Shown: positions 33,820-43,319 of the stretch, piece by piece | Numbering within the stretch: position 1 is the first letter of the stretch | Layout of the letters: every line of letters begins with the position of its first letter | NCBI GenBank assembly: GCA_963836085.1 | Contig: CAWIHT010000008.1 | Coordinates: forward strand, 1-64,000 | Length of the DNA: 64,000 nucleotides | Source of the DNA: JAHEEL01 sp963836085 | GTDB lineage: Bacteria > Actinomycetota > Acidimicrobiia > Spongiisociales > UBA5794 | Direction of reading: 5' to 3' | Program-made: the position numbers and the translations under genes | Notes under the pieces: model-generated | What the model saw: only the letters and a program-made list of their open reading frames with translations | Told to the model about the DNA's origin: nothing | Database searches by the model: none

Positions 33820-33894
33820 CTGCAAAACGCTGCAATCTTGCAGCAAACTTGCAGGCATTTTGCAAGAATAGACGGCGATGCCGTACGCTTGCAA
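33820..33894. promoter_or_regulatory. Cluster of CTTGCAG/CTTGCAA operator elements (MalR-like)
   Basis: CTTGCAG occurs at 33837-33843 and 33848-33854 (11 bp apart, one helical turn). TTGCAAG, the inverted form, is at 33860-33866, and CTTGCAA at 33888-33894 lies just before the LacI start. CTGCAAA (33820) and GCTGCAA (33830) extend the series. CTTGCAG direct repeats are the reported binding sites of Streptomyces MalR before malE. The cluster sits between divergent malE and lacI. Confidence 0.75.
33884..33889 (+). promoter_or_regulatory. -10 box, leaderless lacI gene
   Basis: TACGCT ends 8 bases before the ATG at 33898 and overlaps an operator half-site, which implies autoregulation. Confidence 0.5.
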
Positions 33895-33897
33895 CCG

Positions 33898-34914
33898 ATG
33901 AGACCAAAACTCGCCGAAGTCGCCCAACTCGCTGAGGTCAGCGAAGCCACGGTGAGCCGCGTACTCAACGGTCGTCCCGGGGTGGCCGAGGAGACTCGCC
34001 GGCGGGTGCTCGATGTGATGGGTGATCTCGGGTATCGCGATGTCCCCTCGCTGGTCGGACGGTCCGAGGTCGTGGGGATTGTCACCCCTGAACTCGAGAA
34101 TCCGGTGTTCGCGCTGTTCGCCCAGTCGTTGCAGTCGCACCTGGCGAGTCGGGGCATGCTCCCCGTCGTGTGCTCTGCCACGTCGGAGACCGTCAACGAG
34201 CAGGACTACCTCGACCATTTCGTGTCGACCCGCGCCGCTGGCGCCATCGTCGTCAACGGTCGCTATGCACAGCCAGAGATTGGCTACGGCTCCTACGTCG
34301 CCATGCGCGACGGCGGCCTTCCGTTGGTGCTCGTCAACGGCATCCACGATCCGAGTCCGCTACCGGCCATCGCCATCGACCTCAAGACCGCGACGTCTGC
34401 CGCCGTCCGACACCTTGTGACGCTTGGTCATCGGAGGATCGGCATGGTCGTCGGCCCGATCCGGTACTCGACTTCGATCGAGATGATCGAAGGCTGCCGC
34501 CTCGCGTCTGATCGACTCGGAGTGGCCTGTGACGAGACGATGATCTCTGAGACGGTCTTCACCTACGAGGGCGGTCAGGCGGGCAGCGCCCAACTCCTTG
34601 AAGAAGGAGCGACGGGGATCATTGCGGCGAACGATCTGATGGCAGCCGGTGTGATCGCTGCGGTCCGTGCGTGGGGCGGGTCGGTTCCGGAGGATGTCTC
34701 CGTCATCGGCTTCGACGGCACCCCCCCGATGTCGTACACGGCACCGCGCCTCACCACCATGCGCCAGCCGATCGATCGGATGTCGGCCGCAGCCACCGAA
34801 CTGCTCGTGGACGCGATTGCCGGGAATGGTGTCAACCAGACGCAGCTCTTCGCTCCCGAGTTGTTGGTCGGCCGCTCGACCGGCCCGGTGAAGTCGGCGG
34901 TAGCCGCTCGGTAG
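33898..34914 (+). CDS. LacI-family regulator of the maltose-type transporter (MalR-like)
   Basis: 338 aa. Start at 33898. The LacI helix-turn-helix is LAEVAQLAEVSEATVSRVLNG with the hinge helix about residues 45-60. The sugar-binding core runs from VVGIVTPELENPVFAL to SVIGFDGTPPMSYTAPRLTT (read in parts). It probably represses malEFG by binding the CTTGCAG repeats and is released by an imported oligosaccharide or its product. A glycogen-synthase gene follows 33 bp later. Confidence 0.92.
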   Translation: MRPKLAEVAQLAEVSEATVSRVLNGRPGVAEETRRRVLDVMGDLGYRDVPSLVGRSEVVGIVTPELENPVFALFAQSLQSHLASRGMLPVVCSATSETVNEQDYLDHFVSTRAAGAIVVNGRYAQPEIGYGSYVAMRDGGLPLVLVNGIHDPSPLPAIAIDLKTATSAAVRHLVTLGHRRIGMVVGPIRYSTSIEMIEGCRLASDRLGVACDETMISETVFTYEGGQAGSAQLLEEGATGIIAANDLMAAGVIAAVRAWGGSVPEDVSVIGFDGTPPMSYTAPRLTTMRQPIDRMSAAATELLVDAIAGNGVNQTQLFAPELLVGRSTGPVKSAVAAR

Positions 34915-34934
34915 TCGGCCCCGCCGTCCGACGG

Positions 34935-34940
34935 TACGAT
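34935..34940 (+). promoter_or_regulatory. -10 box, leaderless glgA gene
   Basis: TACGAT ends 7 bases before the ATG at 34948. Confidence 0.5.
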
Positions 34941-34947
34941 GCGGCCG

Positions 34948-36288
34948 ATGAGAATCCTGTTCGCCTCGGCCGAATACGCTCCCTTCGTCAGCACGGGCGG
35001 GCTCGGAAACGCCGTTGCCGGTCTCGCCCAGGCGGTTGCGGCCGACCATGAGGTGTGCGTCGCGGTTCCCGGATACCAGGATGCCGACACACCCGGACGG
35101 AAGCTGGCTGGACGGCCATGGAGACGACATCGCGATGGGGATGTCGAGGTGCTGTTCTGGCTCGACGAGTCGTTCGACCGGCCGGGAATCTACGGTCCAG
35201 ATAGCTCGTCGTCGTATGACGACAACTGGGAACGGTTCGCGCGGTTCTCGGTCGCCGTCTCCGAACTCGCCGCCGACTTCGACATCGTCCACCTTCACGA
35301 CAGCCATGTCGGCGCTGTTGCGCTCAAGATCTCGGTTCCCTCGGTGTTCACCGCGCACAACGCTTCGTATCCGATGATCGGGCCCCTTGGACCTGCGATC
35401 GAGGTCCTGGGGCTCGGGCCAAAAGCCTCCGTGATGGGCGGTGACATGGAGTGGTTCGGTGAGGCGAACTTCCTGAAGGCCGGCATGGTGGGATCCACGC
35501 AGGCGACAACGGTGAGCCCCGGCCACGCCAGGGAGCTCGCCATTGACGAGACGTCGTTCGGACTCGGCGGACTGGTTCGCGGACTCTTCCGGCCGCTCCT
35601 CGGTGTCGTCAACGGCATCGACACGGATGAGTGGGACCCGGCCAGCGATCAAACCCTGCCCAAGCCATTCAGCGCTCGGGACCTGAGTGGTCGCTCAGCC
35701 TCCCGCCGGAAGCTGCTTCGGACCTACGGCCTCGACGACGGATTCATTCTCGGCAACGTCGGGAGGATGTCGGGTCAGAAGGGCCTCGGCCTCATTGACT
35801 ACGACCTCGATGCTCTCGTCGAAGACGGCGTTCGGTTCGTTTTCATGGGGAACGGGGACATGGATCCGCTCGTCGACGGCTGGGTCGACCGCCATCCGAC
35901 AGCCGTTGTCCATGTGCCGTTCGATCCGAAGGCGTCGCGCCTCGTCTTCGCCGGTTCGGACGCGTATGTGATGCCATCGCAGTACGAACCGTGCGGTCTC
36001 GGCCAGATCTACGCCATGCAGTACGGAGCACCGCCGATCGCCCACTTCACCGGCGGTCTCGAAGACACGGTCTTCGACATCGACGAAGACACGCGGAATG
36101 GAACGGGCTTCGTGTTCCGCTCGTTCGACCACCCCTCGTTGACGAAGACGATCCGCCGCGCGATGCGCTACCGATCTGCGATGCCCGACCTGTGGCGGGA
36201 GCTTCAGACCAACGGGATGACGCGGGACTGGTCGTGGAGCGCCCGGGCCGTCGAGTATGAGGAGATCTACGACTCGGTCGTGATCTGA
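34948..36288 (+). CDS. glgA: Glycogen/starch synthase, GT5 family
   Basis: 446 aa, GT-B fold. It transfers glucose from ADP- (or UDP-) glucose to a growing alpha-1,4-glucan. N-terminal FASAEYAPFVSTGGLGNAV is the GT5 start signature, but the Lys of KTGGL, which contacts the nucleotide sugar in E. coli GlgA, is Ser here. VNGIDTDEWDP, GNVGRMSGQKGLGLI and PSQYEPCGLGQIYAMQYG are the other GT5 motifs, the last holding the catalytic Glu. The ATG at 34948 is chosen over one at 34939 because of the -10 box. Its location with mal genes suggests imported sugar is stored as glucan. Confidence 0.88.
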   Translation: MRILFASAEYAPFVSTGGLGNAVAGLAQAVAADHEVCVAVPGYQDADTPGRKLAGRPWRRHRDGDVEVLFWLDESFDRPGIYGPDSSSSYDDNWERFARFSVAVSELAADFDIVHLHDSHVGAVALKISVPSVFTAHNASYPMIGPLGPAIEVLGLGPKASVMGGDMEWFGEANFLKAGMVGSTQATTVSPGHARELAIDETSFGLGGLVRGLFRPLLGVVNGIDTDEWDPASDQTLPKPFSARDLSGRSASRRKLLRTYGLDDGFILGNVGRMSGQKGLGLIDYDLDALVEDGVRFVFMGNGDMDPLVDGWVDRHPTAVVHVPFDPKASRLVFAGSDAYVMPSQYEPCGLGQIYAMQYGAPPIAHFTGGLEDTVFDIDEDTRNGTGFVFRSFDHPSLTKTIRRAMRYRSAMPDLWRELQTNGMTRDWSWSARAVEYEEIYDSVVI

Positions 36289-36321
36289 ACAGGCCGCCGT
36301 CGACCGGGGGTATGCCCCGAG

Positions 36322-37548
36322 TCAGATGCCGTAGCGGATCCGCCAGGCCTCGTAGAGGCGCTCTACTCCTTGGCGAGGTGAGGCATAGAACTCGTCTTGC
36401 GTCACGTCGACGTCAACGGGCCGTGTCGGTGCTTGCACCGTCGGCGTGCGAGCGGCGAACCGGCGGATCACCTCGGTGTGCGGCTTCAACGACCCGTCCG
36501 CTCTCACCATCCCGAAGAACCTCTCGTGGATGGCTTCGTCGCACGGCGGCGATTCCCACTGATCTTCGGTGTAGTCGGCGAAGCACCAGAGCATGGCACC
36601 TGTCGACCCTACGGTCAGTAGGTTCTCGAGCACCTCCTCGAGATAGTCCGCGAACGCCTCCTCGGATGCCATGAACTGAGACCGCGGCCTGCCGAACGCC
36701 GCCCACTCCCATGTCTTCGAGGGGTTGCCTGGCGCTTCGGTGCAGGCGCCGAACTCCTCCGCCATCGTGGGCTTGCCGCAGAGCGCAGAGGTGAGTGCGC
36801 ACATGAACGGCACGAACTGTGTGTCGAGGTTGCCGTGGGACCAGTCGGAGTACATCGGGTACCCGTGCATCACGGCCAGGTCGACAGCGCCGAACACATC
36901 TCCGACCCACAGGCCGTTGTCCATCTGGAGGCTCTCGACGTGGAGGCCGCACGTGATCGGATGTTCCGGATCGATCGACCGGATGACCGATGCCATCTCC
37001 TCGACCCACGCCTTCCCGACCAGGTGGTCGGTCGGACGTGCGAAGTTGTCCGGTTCGTTCCCGAGATTCCAGATGCCGATTGCCGGGTGGTCCCGGTAGC
37101 GCTCGACCACGGTTCGCAGCAACAAGCGCTGGGCGTCGAGCACCAGAGGATCCTCGAAGGGACTCCGGACGGCGCAGTCGACGACCGCTCCGTCGCTGAT
37201 CACCTGGTTGACGTACTCCGGCATCGGTTCATCCCGCAGCAGCATCCACGACGGCGCCCAATTCGGTCCGCTCATGTGGCCGGTGAAGAAGGTGACGTCG
37301 AGTTGGAGGCCGAGTGTCGATGCGACGTCGCACACCGTTCCGAGATGCTCGAGCGATGCTTCGTCGACCGTGTCCGGCGTCGGTTGCCAGTGCTCCCAGA
37401 GGAGGAAGATGCGGACCATCGTCATGCCGGCATCCGCGATGATCCCGAACTCCTCACGGACCTCGGCCTCGTCGAAGTCCGCCCACCAGGTCATCGCCTT
37501 GCGCCGTGGCCAGTAGTTGACACCGAGAACGAATGGACCGCCGATCAT
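36322..37548 (-). CDS. GH5-like glycoside hydrolase (beta-mannanase/cellulase superfamily)
   Basis: 408 aa TIM-barrel of clan GH-A. FVLGVNYWPRRKAMTWW opens strand 1, the acid/base Glu is in IGIWNLGNEPDNF and the probable nucleophile Glu in KPTMAEEFGA. No signal peptide is visible, so it may act on imported oligosaccharide. The start at 37548 is preferred because TACGAT stands 6 bases upstream; an ATG at 37587 is possible. It is preceded on the same strand by the GH13 gene. Substrate (beta-mannoside or beta-glucoside) is undetermined. Confidence 0.82.
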   Translation of the reverse strand: MIGGPFVLGVNYWPRRKAMTWWADFDEAEVREEFGIIADAGMTMVRIFLLWEHWQPTPDTVDEASLEHLGTVCDVASTLGLQLDVTFFTGHMSGPNWAPSWMLLRDEPMPEYVNQVISDGAVVDCAVRSPFEDPLVLDAQRLLLRTVVERYRDHPAIGIWNLGNEPDNFARPTDHLVGKAWVEEMASVIRSIDPEHPITCGLHVESLQMDNGLWVGDVFGAVDLAVMHGYPMYSDWSHGNLDTQFVPFMCALTSALCGKPTMAEEFGACTEAPGNPSKTWEWAAFGRPRSQFMASEEAFADYLEEVLENLLTVGSTGAMLWCFADYTEDQWESPPCDEAIHERFFGMVRADGSLKPHTEVIRRFAARTPTVQAPTRPVDVDVTQDEFYASPRQGVERLYEAWRIRYGI

Positions 37549-37554
37549 GCGCCG

Positions 37555-37560
37555 ATCGTA
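37555..37560 (-). promoter_or_regulatory. -10 box, leaderless GH5-like gene
   Basis: On the minus strand TACGAT lies 6 bases before the ATG at 37548. Confidence 0.5.
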
Positions 37561-37608
37561 CGGAGCGCTTCCGAGTATCGGCTGCATTCGCCGCTCGGCC
37601 TCAGCTCC

Positions 37609-39147
<1,539 letters not shown>

Positions 39148-39246
39148 GTGACTGGCCCTTCGAGATGTTTCCGACTGGGCCGGAATACTACGCGGACGAC
39201 GAATTTCACGGCGGATCAGCCGGAGGCCGGATACGCGACGGCTTGG

Positions 39247-40599
39247 TCACCGGATGTCGAGGGGGATCTCCAGGCCTTCGGCGTAGCCGGGGGTCTCGTA
39301 GTAGACGAAGCGTCCGGTCTCGAGATCCCAGTCGGCGACGACCGGCACGTCCACGGTGCGGTCGTTCTCGCACGGCATGCCGCCGAGATGCATCGCAATG
39401 TCCTCCGGATACTCCTCGATGAAGCCTCCCACGAGCATCTGCTGGCCGGCACCCAATCCACAGCGATTCCAGTCGGTGACCTTCGCGACCCAACCGGAGA
39501 TCTCGTCCATCTGCTGTGCGCTGCCGCGACCTTCCGAGAGAGCGATCAACCGGCGGGCGAGTTCGGTTGTCCCGACCTTGCACGGGACACACTGGCCGCA
39601 CGAGCCGCGGGCGTTGAATGCCGCGTACGCCCCGATCGCCTGGACCGGGCAGATTGTGTTGTCGTAGAGCGTGAAGCCAGCCGAACCGAGACCACTCCCG
39701 ATCGACTGAAGTCCCTCGTAGGACAGGGGAACGTCGAGGTGTTCGGCGCGGATCGGACGGTTCGAGACGCCGTTGGTGATCATCTTGATCGACCGACCGG
39801 TGGGCATGCCACCGCCGTAGACCTCGACCAGGTCACGCATTGGTGTACCGAGGGGCAGCTCCACGACGGTGTTGGTCGTGGTGTCGCCGCCGAGGGCGAA
39901 GATCATCGTGCCGGGAGACTGTTCGGTTCCGACTGACCGGAACCACTCAGCACCGTTGGCGAGAATCTTGGGGAGATGCGAGAGCGTCTCCGCGTTGTTG
40001 ACCGACGTGGGATTCAGTGGCGATCCCTGGGTCTCGAAGAGTCCACGCATGTACGGCGGATAGAGGCGAGGTTTGGGATCGTTACCTTCGATGACTTCGA
40101 GCATCGCCTTCTCCTCACCGAAGAGATAGGCGTCCGGTCCGCGCACAATGGTGATCGGTACGTGCCCGATCATGCCGGCATCCACCATCTCGACCGCGGC
40201 CTGCTCCAGGCGATCGATCGCGGTGTGGTGCTTGTGCTTGATGGCGATGAAGGCCTGCTCCGCACCGGTCATCAGCCCGGCAATCGTGATGCCCTCGAGC
40301 AACTGGTACGGGTTGTTCTGGAGCATCCAGCGGTCCTTGAACGTTCCGGGTTCACCCTCGGAGACGTTGGCGACGACGAACTTACGATCGGCGTCGGATG
40401 CCGCGACCCCTCCGAGTTTGAATGCCGTCGGGAATCCGGCGCCGCCTCGCCCGCGCAGTCCGGACGCACGGATCTCGGCGATCGCGTCGGATGGTCCCAT
40501 CCGGTCGAGCGCCTCGAGACCTTGACCTCCGCCGGCGGCGACGTAGTCGGCGAGACGCTGGAACGGCGCCTCCGGGAGCAGCCGGTGCTCGACCGTCAT
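39247..40599 (-). CDS. Stand-alone NuoF-like NADH/FMN/4Fe-4S protein
   Basis: 450 aa. The FMN/NADH domain has LRGRGGAGFPTAFK (about 48-61) and VVANVSEGEPGTFKDRWML; the 4Fe-4S domain has GSCGQCVPCKVGT and the fourth Cys in DWNRCGLGAGQ. This matches the 51-kDa NADH-binding subunit of complex I and its relatives in NAD-linked formate dehydrogenases, hydrogenases and bifurcating enzymes. No NuoE or NuoG neighbour is present. The C-terminal 45 residues extend past usual NuoF. It would move electrons between NADH and an unknown Fe-S partner. Confidence 0.85.
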   Translation of the reverse strand: MTVEHRLLPEAPFQRLADYVAAGGGQGLEALDRMGPSDAIAEIRASGLRGRGGAGFPTAFKLGGVAASDADRKFVVANVSEGEPGTFKDRWMLQNNPYQLLEGITIAGLMTGAEQAFIAIKHKHHTAIDRLEQAAVEMVDAGMIGHVPITIVRGPDAYLFGEEKAMLEVIEGNDPKPRLYPPYMRGLFETQGSPLNPTSVNNAETLSHLPKILANGAEWFRSVGTEQSPGTMIFALGGDTTTNTVVELPLGTPMRDLVEVYGGGMPTGRSIKMITNGVSNRPIRAEHLDVPLSYEGLQSIGSGLGSAGFTLYDNTICPVQAIGAYAAFNARGSCGQCVPCKVGTTELARRLIALSEGRGSAQQMDEISGWVAKVTDWNRCGLGAGQQMLVGGFIEEYPEDIAMHLGGMPCENDRTVDVPVVADWDLETGRFVYYETPGYAEGLEIPLDIR

Positions 40600-40709
40600 C
40601 GGGTTGGATTTGTGATGGGGGAAGGGCCTGCCATGGGCGGCATCTTACGCATCGACGCGGCCGCGTACCCGGCGAATCGCGACCGGAGCACCCCAAGACG
40701 TGCGGGAAT

Positions 40710-40722
40710 GGACATAGTGTCC
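40710..40722. promoter_or_regulatory. Inverted repeat operator GGACA-TAG-TGTCC
   Basis: A 5-bp inverted repeat with 3-bp centre lies 7 bp before a -10-like TATGAT (40729-40734) of the ABC exporter operon. AGTGTC recurs at 40737. The tetR gene of the same operon is the likely binder. Confidence 0.55.
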
Positions 40723-40768
40723 ATTTAGTATGATAGAGTGTCGAATCCCACGACCGAATGAGGGACCC

Positions 40769-41749
40769 ATGACGGACGACACTTCGACCCGACCAGTCCA
40801 GGGCTCGCGGCCCATCGCCGTGTCGGCGCGCGGCCTCTGCAAGAGCTTCGGGGATACGGAGGCAGTCGTCGATCTCAGTTTCGAGGCCAGGGCCGGAGAG
40901 GTGACCGGACTCCTCGGTCCGAACGGTGCCGGCAAGACGACGACGATCAAGATGCTGACCACGTTGTTGTCCATCGACGCAGGAACCGCGTCGATCGCAG
41001 GCATCGATGTGGCAACCAGGCCGGACGCCGTGCGGCGGGTGATTGGCCTTGCCGGCCAGTCGGCCGCGGTCGATGAGAAACTGACGGCCAGAGAGAATCT
41101 CCAACTCTTCGGCCGGCTCTACAAGATCCCGTCGGCAGAACGAGCCGAACGCATTGACTACCTCATCGATCGGTTCGAACTCACCGACTTCGCCGACCGC
41201 GTCGCCGAGACCTACTCCGGTGGGCAGCGGCGTCGGCTCGATGTCGTTGCGAGCCTGATTGCGTCTCCACCGGTGCTGTTCCTCGATGAACCGACTACCG
41301 GTCTCGATCCCCACACGCGCACAGAGTTGTGGGGTGAGATCCGTGAACTGGCGGAGAAGGGCACGGCCGTGGTGTTGACGACCCAGTATCTCGAGGAGGC
41401 CGATCGGCTCTCCGACTCGATCGTGATCATCGACGAGGGCGTGATGAAGGCATCGGGTACGAGCGCCGAATTGAAGCGAGACCTGCACCGAGACGTGCTC
41501 GAGGTGCATGTCGCCTCCCGAGATGACCTCCCCACGGCTGAGGCGTCGGTCGCCGGAGCCGGTCTGACGGTGGCCTCGGATCCCGAAGGGACGCGACTCC
41601 AAGTCCCGCTCACCGGCGGAGCCAGTCAGAGCCTGTCGCTCCTCCGGACGCTCGACGCCGATGGGGTCGAGGTCACCGACTTCCAATTGAGGAAGCCGAC
41701 CCTCGATGACGTGTTCCTTGCGATGACCGGCAGCGGAGGTGACCGATGA
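40769..41749 (+). CDS. ABC-2 exporter ATPase (DrrA-like)
   Basis: 326 aa from the ATG at 40769, which has GAGGGA upstream. Walker A is GPNGAGKTTT, the ABC signature YSGGQRRRLDV, Walker B PVLFLDEPTTGLDP, and the H-loop position is Gln (LTTQYLEEADRL), usual in DrrA-type proteins. The C-terminal domain (about 230-326) is the DrrA extension ending RKPTLDDVFLAMTG. It couples ATP hydrolysis to export by the permease encoded next, overlapping by 4 bp. Confidence 0.93.
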   Translation: MTDDTSTRPVQGSRPIAVSARGLCKSFGDTEAVVDLSFEARAGEVTGLLGPNGAGKTTTIKMLTTLLSIDAGTASIAGIDVATRPDAVRRVIGLAGQSAAVDEKLTARENLQLFGRLYKIPSAERAERIDYLIDRFELTDFADRVAETYSGGQRRRLDVVASLIASPPVLFLDEPTTGLDPHTRTELWGEIRELAEKGTAVVLTTQYLEEADRLSDSIVIIDEGVMKASGTSAELKRDLHRDVLEVHVASRDDLPTAEASVAGAGLTVASDPEGTRLQVPLTGGASQSLSLLRTLDADGVEVTDFQLRKPTLDDVFLAMTGSGGDR

Positions 41750-42558
41750 CGAACGAGGAGGCCGTATTCGCGGCAGCTCTCGAACCCGGTCTCGGACAGC
41801 GATTCCGCTGGGCCGTACAGGACACCGTGACCATGACCTGGCGAGATCTCCTGCGAACACGACGCCAGCCCGAGATGCTGTCGTTCGCGGTGGTCATGGG
41901 CGTGTTCTTCTTGCTGCTGTTCTACTGGGTGTTCGGTGGCGCCATCGCCGAAGGCACCGGTGTGGACTACATCCAGTATCTCGTGCCAGGCATCTTCGTG
42001 ATCACGACGCTGACAGGCGCTCAGCAGACGGGGACCGGCCTCGCCGCGGACCTCGCCGAGGGAGTGACCGACCGCCTTCGGTCGATGCCGATGAGCCAGT
42101 TCGCCGTGCTCGGCGGGCGAACGATCGCGGACGCCATGCGCAACATCGTCGGTGTGCTGCTCGTGGCTGTGGTCGGGTATCTCCTCGGATTCCGGTTCGC
42201 GTCGCTCGGAGGAGCAATCGGCGCCATCGCTCTCTCCGTGGGCATCGGGTACGCGTTCTCCTGGATGAACGCAGCGATCGCGGCGCAGGTGAGGAGTGCC
42301 GAGATGGTCGGCATGCTCTCGATGTTCTGGCTGTTCCCCCTGATGCTTGCGAGCACCGTGTTCACTCCGGCCGAACAGATGCCCGGTTGGCTCCAGGGAT
42401 TCGCCAAGTGGCAACCGATCTCGGTCGTTGGAGATGCGGCGAGGGACCTCTGCAACGGAATCCCTGCCGGGGATGCGGTCCTGTGGTCCATCGGCTGGAT
42501 CGTTGTTCTGCTGGCGGTGTTTGTACCGATGTCCGTTGCGATCTACCGGAGGTCCTGA
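41746..42558 (+). CDS. ABC-2 exporter permease (DrrB-like)
   Basis: 270 aa with six transmembrane helices. VTMTWRDLLRTRRQPEMLSFAV is the N-terminal cytoplasmic motif of DrrB-type permeases, and VPGIFVITTLTGAQQTGTGLAADLAEGVTDRLRSMPMS (read in parts) the ABC-2 loop. Substrates of relatives are drugs or lipids. The stop overlaps the tetR start (TGATG). Confidence 0.9.
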   Translation: MTNEEAVFAAALEPGLGQRFRWAVQDTVTMTWRDLLRTRRQPEMLSFAVVMGVFFLLLFYWVFGGAIAEGTGVDYIQYLVPGIFVITTLTGAQQTGTGLAADLAEGVTDRLRSMPMSQFAVLGGRTIADAMRNIVGVLLVAVVGYLLGFRFASLGGAIGAIALSVGIGYAFSWMNAAIAAQVRSAEMVGMLSMFWLFPLMLASTVFTPAEQMPGWLQGFAKWQPISVVGDAARDLCNGIPAGDAVLWSIGWIVVLLAVFVPMSVAIYRRS

Positions 42559-43169
42559 TGTCTGCGACTTCAGAGGGCGGCGAGCCTCGAGACCGGATTC
42601 TGCACGCAACCTTCGAGTTGGTGGCCGAGGAAGGTCTTGGTGCCGTGACGATGACAGCGATCGCCGATCGTGCCGACGTCGCCCGCCAGACGCTCTACAA
42701 CCACTTCACCGATGTCGAACAGATCGTTGTCGCCGGTATCGAGGAGTACACGCTGACCGGGTTCGCTCACTTGACAGAGCTGCTCGATGCCACCGCATCT
42801 GCCGGTGACAAGTTGGACCTGTTGACCCGGCACACGGTCGCTGGGACCCGACACGGTCATCCGGTTTCGGATATGAGGAGCGCGCTGTCGTCCGGAGCGC
42901 GCGCCCGCCTCGACGAACACGTGATGTCCGTCCGAGCGTTGATTGAGGCAATCATCGCCGAAGGCGCCGCAGACGGATCGTTTGACGATTCGATCGACCC
43001 CCACGTCTACGCCGTCCTGGTTGAGGGCCTGCTCCTGGCCGCCGAAGACCTGGCGGCTTCCTTCGACGATCCGGCGGAGGCCGCTTCGGTGACATCGACG
43101 GCGATCTTCAGGGTGTTGGGCGTCAAGTCCTTCCCCTCAGGGGAAGGTGGCAGCGCCTCCAGGCGCTGA
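42558..43169 (+). CDS. TetR-family regulator of the ABC exporter
   Basis: 203 aa. Helix-turn-helix AVTMTAIADRADVARQTLYNHF (about 28-50, read in parts) with the family VARQTLYNHF. Encoded last in the exporter operon, it probably autoregulates through the inverted repeat at 40710. The final 13 residues (SFPSGEGGSASRR) come from a palindromic repeat that begins at about 43131 and supplies the stop codon, so the native C-terminus may have been replaced. Confidence 0.87.
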   Translation: MSATSEGGEPRDRILHATFELVAEEGLGAVTMTAIADRADVARQTLYNHFTDVEQIVVAGIEEYTLTGFAHLTELLDATASAGDKLDLLTRHTVAGTRHGHPVSDMRSALSSGARARLDEHVMSVRALIEAIIAEGAADGSFDDSIDPHVYAVLVEGLLLAAEDLAASFDDPAEAASVTSTAIFRVLGVKSFPSGEGGSASRR

Positions 43170-43290
43170 CGGAAGGGGTCTCTCGCGTGCGTGGAGACGC
43201 GGGGGCCCCGCCGCCCGTCGCTGCGCTCGGGTCACCTCCCCCCAACGAGGAGGAATCGCTGGTGACTCGCAACCACTCCCACGCACGCTG
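43131..43290. repeat. REP-like composite palindromic repeat
   Basis: A 160-bp stretch of nested palindromes: TTCCCCTCAGGGGAA (43132-43146), CAGCGCCTCCAGGCGCTG (43151-43168), GGGGCCCC (about 43202-43209) and an outer 10-bp inverted repeat GCGTGCGTGG (43185-43194)/CCACGCACGC (43279-43288). It fills the gap between tetR and pheA and contributes the tetR 3' end. The unit resembles dispersed intergenic palindromes seen in many high-GC genomes. Confidence 0.7.
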
Positions 43291-43307
43291 GTAGGACCCG
43301 AAAGGCC

Positions 43308-43313
43308 TATCGT
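43308..43313 (+). promoter_or_regulatory. -10 box, leaderless pheA
   Basis: TATCGT ends 6 bases before the ATG at 43320. Confidence 0.55.
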
Positions 43314-43319
43314 CACGCC

